From positions 5,864-13,359 of the forward strand of contig PMBW01000284.1 of the NCBI GenBank assembly GCA_003153075.1: a stretch of 7,496 nucleotides of DNA, in the 5' to 3' direction. Below are positions 7,001-7,496 of the stretch, in pieces (the first letter of the stretch is position 1; the number at the start of each line of letters is the position of its first letter). The translations under genes and the position numbers were made by a program. The notes below the pieces were generated by a model. The model was given only the letters and a program-made list of their open reading frames with translations, searched no databases and was not told the origin of the DNA. This DNA is from Dehalococcoidia bacterium (GTDB taxonomy: Bacteria; Chloroflexota; Dehalococcoidia; Dehalococcoidales; Fen-1064).

Positions 7001-7247
7001 CATCAAAACCGGAACGGATACAACGGTAGGCTTATACGGCGCGGCGAATACGCCGTTCGAAGGTCTACTGGCACAGGCGCCTGGAGAAAAAGAAGCAGCG
7101 CTGCTGCGCGCGCTGCATTTGAAACTGCGCCGCAGTTACCGTACGAGTGACAAGAGCAAACAGATGGCCAGTCTTTTAACCCAGCTGGAAGTACAACGCA
7201 GCAGATTGCTTAATGCTTTTAGCCAGCTCAGCCGCCTTAATCCATAA
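4095..7247 (+). CDS. single-pass surface protein: seven Ig-like (IPT/TIG-like) repeats, FN3-like module, TM helix and unrecognised cytoplasmic domain
   Basis: The 1050-residue product looks like a receptor or anchored adhesin. Residues 1-28 are a signal peptide (MRRILK, hydrophobic core, V-Q-A28 cleavage site). Residues about 30-620 are seven beta-sandwich repeats starting near 30, 110, 197, 285, 371, 451 and 537. Each opens with a Ser/Thr-Gly-x-x-Gly-x-x-VTV-x-G-x-GF strand pair (FAANE after it in repeats 3, 4 and 6, FAANS in 7) and ends with G-x-W/F-x-x-x-F-x-VP...G-x-H/Y-x-I-x-A. Residues 622-724 resemble fibronectin III (FKW at 648-650, YFWRVQAVD at 699-707, NWSQP at 714-718). Residues 729-753 are one membrane helix followed by RKKK (754-757), so the C-terminus should be cytosolic. 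A Pro/Ala linker (758-772) leads to a mostly helical domain (about 780-1050) of unknown family with no catalytic motif I can name. Repeats differ at synonymous sites and so are old duplications. Ligand and role are unknown. Confidence 0.85.
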   Translation: MRRILKFAGVLLILELLACMFVFTPVQAAIGTTITLSTSSGSPGTTVTVSGTCALGDTVTVSFDTIPLASLPAATATTWNTAIVIPSAVAGAHTISANAATAITAFTVVPKITLNRTTGTTGNSLQVTGNGFAYPSNVNVNFNSVLQTTANPDTSGNFSVTFNVPAIASGTYPIAATDSVNATITATANFTNTVVPTITITKTSGTVGTAVTVNGNGFAANEGSIQVTMSGNTIQGSPTATALASGTWTLNFNVPATPGGSYQIGAYGGTTLATAVTNQAFTVLPNFTLGKASGVPGTAVTVTGTGFAANEQGIKLNWDGTDIAGVSINALATGSWSASFNVPGAPGGAHNVGAYGPTTTSANPVPFTIGPSITSSKANGIMGTQVTVNGSGYGAGENGVTVTFDTTTVATANADPNGVWTVSFAVPESFGGTHAVGAKGATAVGFTTLPTLSTNKTGGKAGDSITVSGSGFAANESSIVVTYDDNPVSTGITAGANGSWSSTFTIPTSSAGTHTIKAKGSVTPIVNAGNTNFKVASTLSISPTTGNIGMKVTITGAGFAANSILTVSYDGNAINSIQGKTDDSGNFTQDITIPKSAAGNRVIKVTDASSNTFSANFVVENTPPPVPNPISPADGTKQGLTGNITPEFKWTSVTDPSGVSYNLQIDTDSAFPHPLLEKDGLITAHYTLTQSEALPKGEYFWRVQAVDGASNGSNWSQPMTLTSGIMSSGSLVLYIVLGIIVIVAIAVVLIILLRKKKPAPAPAAAQAPAAAPEIVIPEMVNAEYRTVEADDPTKRKALPWRLALPQATQPAKGGKTFTPEEQARLKVAIDFAKAMPLLECGNNTDWLIELAENDGGNVASADLYAQLLKGDIQVRYQPAWVRHPTFNDLQDLLEGQSVLQDLNSFIDAVNRTAAEATQLLRNIYKDTTTELNGDLLDNNGWGFISGVYNDSVSWFLSKYLREPSDRDYSIKTGTDTTVGLYGAANTPFEGLLAQAPGEKEAALLRALHLKLRRSYRTSDKSKQMASLLTQLEVQRSRLLNAFSQLSRLNP
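6279..6410 (+). other. membrane helix, positive stop and Pro/Ala linker of the surface protein
   Basis: Residues 729-753 are an uninterrupted run of Val, Ile and Leu with small residues, long enough to span the bilayer once. Arg-Lys-Lys-Lys (754-757) follows at once and fixes the inside face by the positive-inside rule. The next 15 residues are only Pro, Ala and one Gln, an extended spacer that separates the membrane from the C-terminal domain. Together with the N-terminal signal peptide this gives a type I topology. Confidence 0.88.
6411..7244 (+). other. unrecognised cytoplasmic domain of the surface protein
   Basis: Residues 773-1050. The start (EIVIPEMVNAEYRTVEADD) is acidic and probably extended. 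A helical body begins at FTPEEQARLK (817-826). Features seen: CGNNTDW (840-846), YQPAWVRHPTFNDL (876-889), an Asn/Gly-rich NNGWGFISG (938-946), then WFLSKYLRE (954-962), and two final basic, probably helical segments (998-1014 and 1020-1047). There is no kinase, GGDEF, HD, ATPase Walker or helix-turn-helix signature. It may be a binding or scaffold domain; I cannot name a family. Confidence 0.6.
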
Positions 7248-7279
7248 AAGGGAAACCAACGGAAGAACGGCAGGAATAT

Positions 7280-7294
7280 GGAGGATAAATAATC
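7280..7294 (+). promoter_or_regulatory. ribosome-binding site in the gap before the J-domain gene
   Basis: GGAGG (7280-7284) is the only strong Shine-Dalgarno between 7247 and the J-domain start. It stands 10 bases before TTG (7295), not before the J-domain ATG (7378), which lacks one. This supports translation of the short ORF first and of the J-domain gene by coupling. Confidence 0.5.
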
Positions 7295-7381
7295 TTGAGT
7301 TCAAGTTTAGATAAACCGGTTTGGCAGATGACGCAGAAAACTGAAGGTTCTACTTCAACTAAACAAGATGCGCTGCCATGA
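7295..7381 (+). CDS. candidate 28-codon ORF translationally coupled to the J-domain gene
   Basis: The reading starts at TTG with GGAGG 10 bases upstream and ends at a TGA that overlaps the ATG of the J-domain gene as ATGA. An in-frame TAA at 7286-7288 prevents extension upstream. The peptide is hydrophilic, rich in Ser, Thr, Lys and Gln, with one Trp (position 10) and an internal Met (12); it has no signal peptide or membrane segment. It could be a real small protein, or a leader whose translation delivers ribosomes to the next start. The frame is open over the entire gap and the overlap is textbook coupling, but 28 codons can be open by chance and the start is not ATG. Confidence 0.4.
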   Translation: MSSSLDKPVWQMTQKTEGSTSTKQDALP

Positions 7382-7496
7382 TCGGAAAAGACTATTATAA
7401 AATTCTGGGAGTCGACCGCACAGCCAACGATAAAGACCTGAAGGCAGTTTACCGGCGTCTGGCACGACAATATCATCCTGACGTGAATCCGGGAAA
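7378..7496 (+). CDS. J-domain (DnaJ-like) protein, N-terminal part only
   Basis: The 39 complete codons seen before the window ends encode the first two-thirds of a J-domain, the module that stimulates the ATPase of Hsp70/DnaK. DYYKILGV (5-12) is helix I and its lead-in, [15 protein letters not shown] (21-35) is helix II, and the catalytic His-Pro-Asp is at 33-35 (7474-7482), followed by VNPG. An in-frame TAA at 7360-7362 leaves ATG 7378 as the only start. Whether this is DnaJ, a CbpA-type protein or a J-domain fused to something else cannot be told without the rest; no dnaK or grpE is beside it here, which leans away from the main dnaKJ operon. It lies 130 bases after the surface-protein stop with no terminator between, so the two are probably co-transcribed. 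Confidence 0.92.
   Translation, partial: MIGKDYYKILGVDRTANDKDLKAVYRRLARQYHPDVNPG

Noticed and set aside
7237..7476. - strand ORF of 79 codons across the surface-protein/J-domain junction
   Set aside because: It overlaps the unmistakable J-domain codons and has no recognisable content.

Overview
The window looks like chromosomal DNA of a free-living bacterium, most likely from the Chloroflexota (Dehalococcoidia-like). This is an impression and not a proof: it rests on a lipoprotein with a very Thr-rich linker, a bacterial PAC2-family protein, a big Ig-repeat surface protein with a cytoplasmic tail followed by a J-domain gene, and mid-range base composition. There is no RNA gene, insertion sequence, phage gene or CRISPR array.

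Layout, left to right. Positions 1-270 are a leader region. Positions 271-2106 (+) encode a family-5 extracytoplasmic solute-binding lipoprotein, the peptide/nickel ABC-importer type. A strong bidirectional intrinsic terminator (2128-2166) separates it from the convergent gene at 2212-2661 (-), a MarR-family regulator with a recognisable extended -10 promoter and candidate operators in the 168-base gap behind it. Positions 2830-3711 (-) encode a PAC2-family protein. A 383-base divergent gap (3712-4094) holds a good promoter for the rightward gene, with an inverted repeat lying over its -35 box, and a second promoter-like pair further upstream.

Positions 4095-7247 (+) encode the most interesting protein, of 1050 residues: a signal peptide, seven tandem Ig-like (IPT/TIG-like) repeats of about 85 residues, a fibronectin-III-like module, one membrane helix, a Pro/Ala linker and a cytoplasmic domain of about 270 residues that I do not recognise. 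The overall plan is that of a single-pass receptor. No terminator follows. Next come a 28-codon ORF with a good ribosome-binding site (7295-7381) and, overlapping its stop as ATGA, the start of a J-domain (DnaJ-like) gene (7378 to beyond the window edge).

How they work together: the left part is an uptake lipoprotein whose permease partners are not in the window, next to an apparently autoregulated MarR gene. The right part looks like an operon coupling an envelope protein with a cytosolic tail to a J-domain co-chaperone. The function of that pair is the main open question here.
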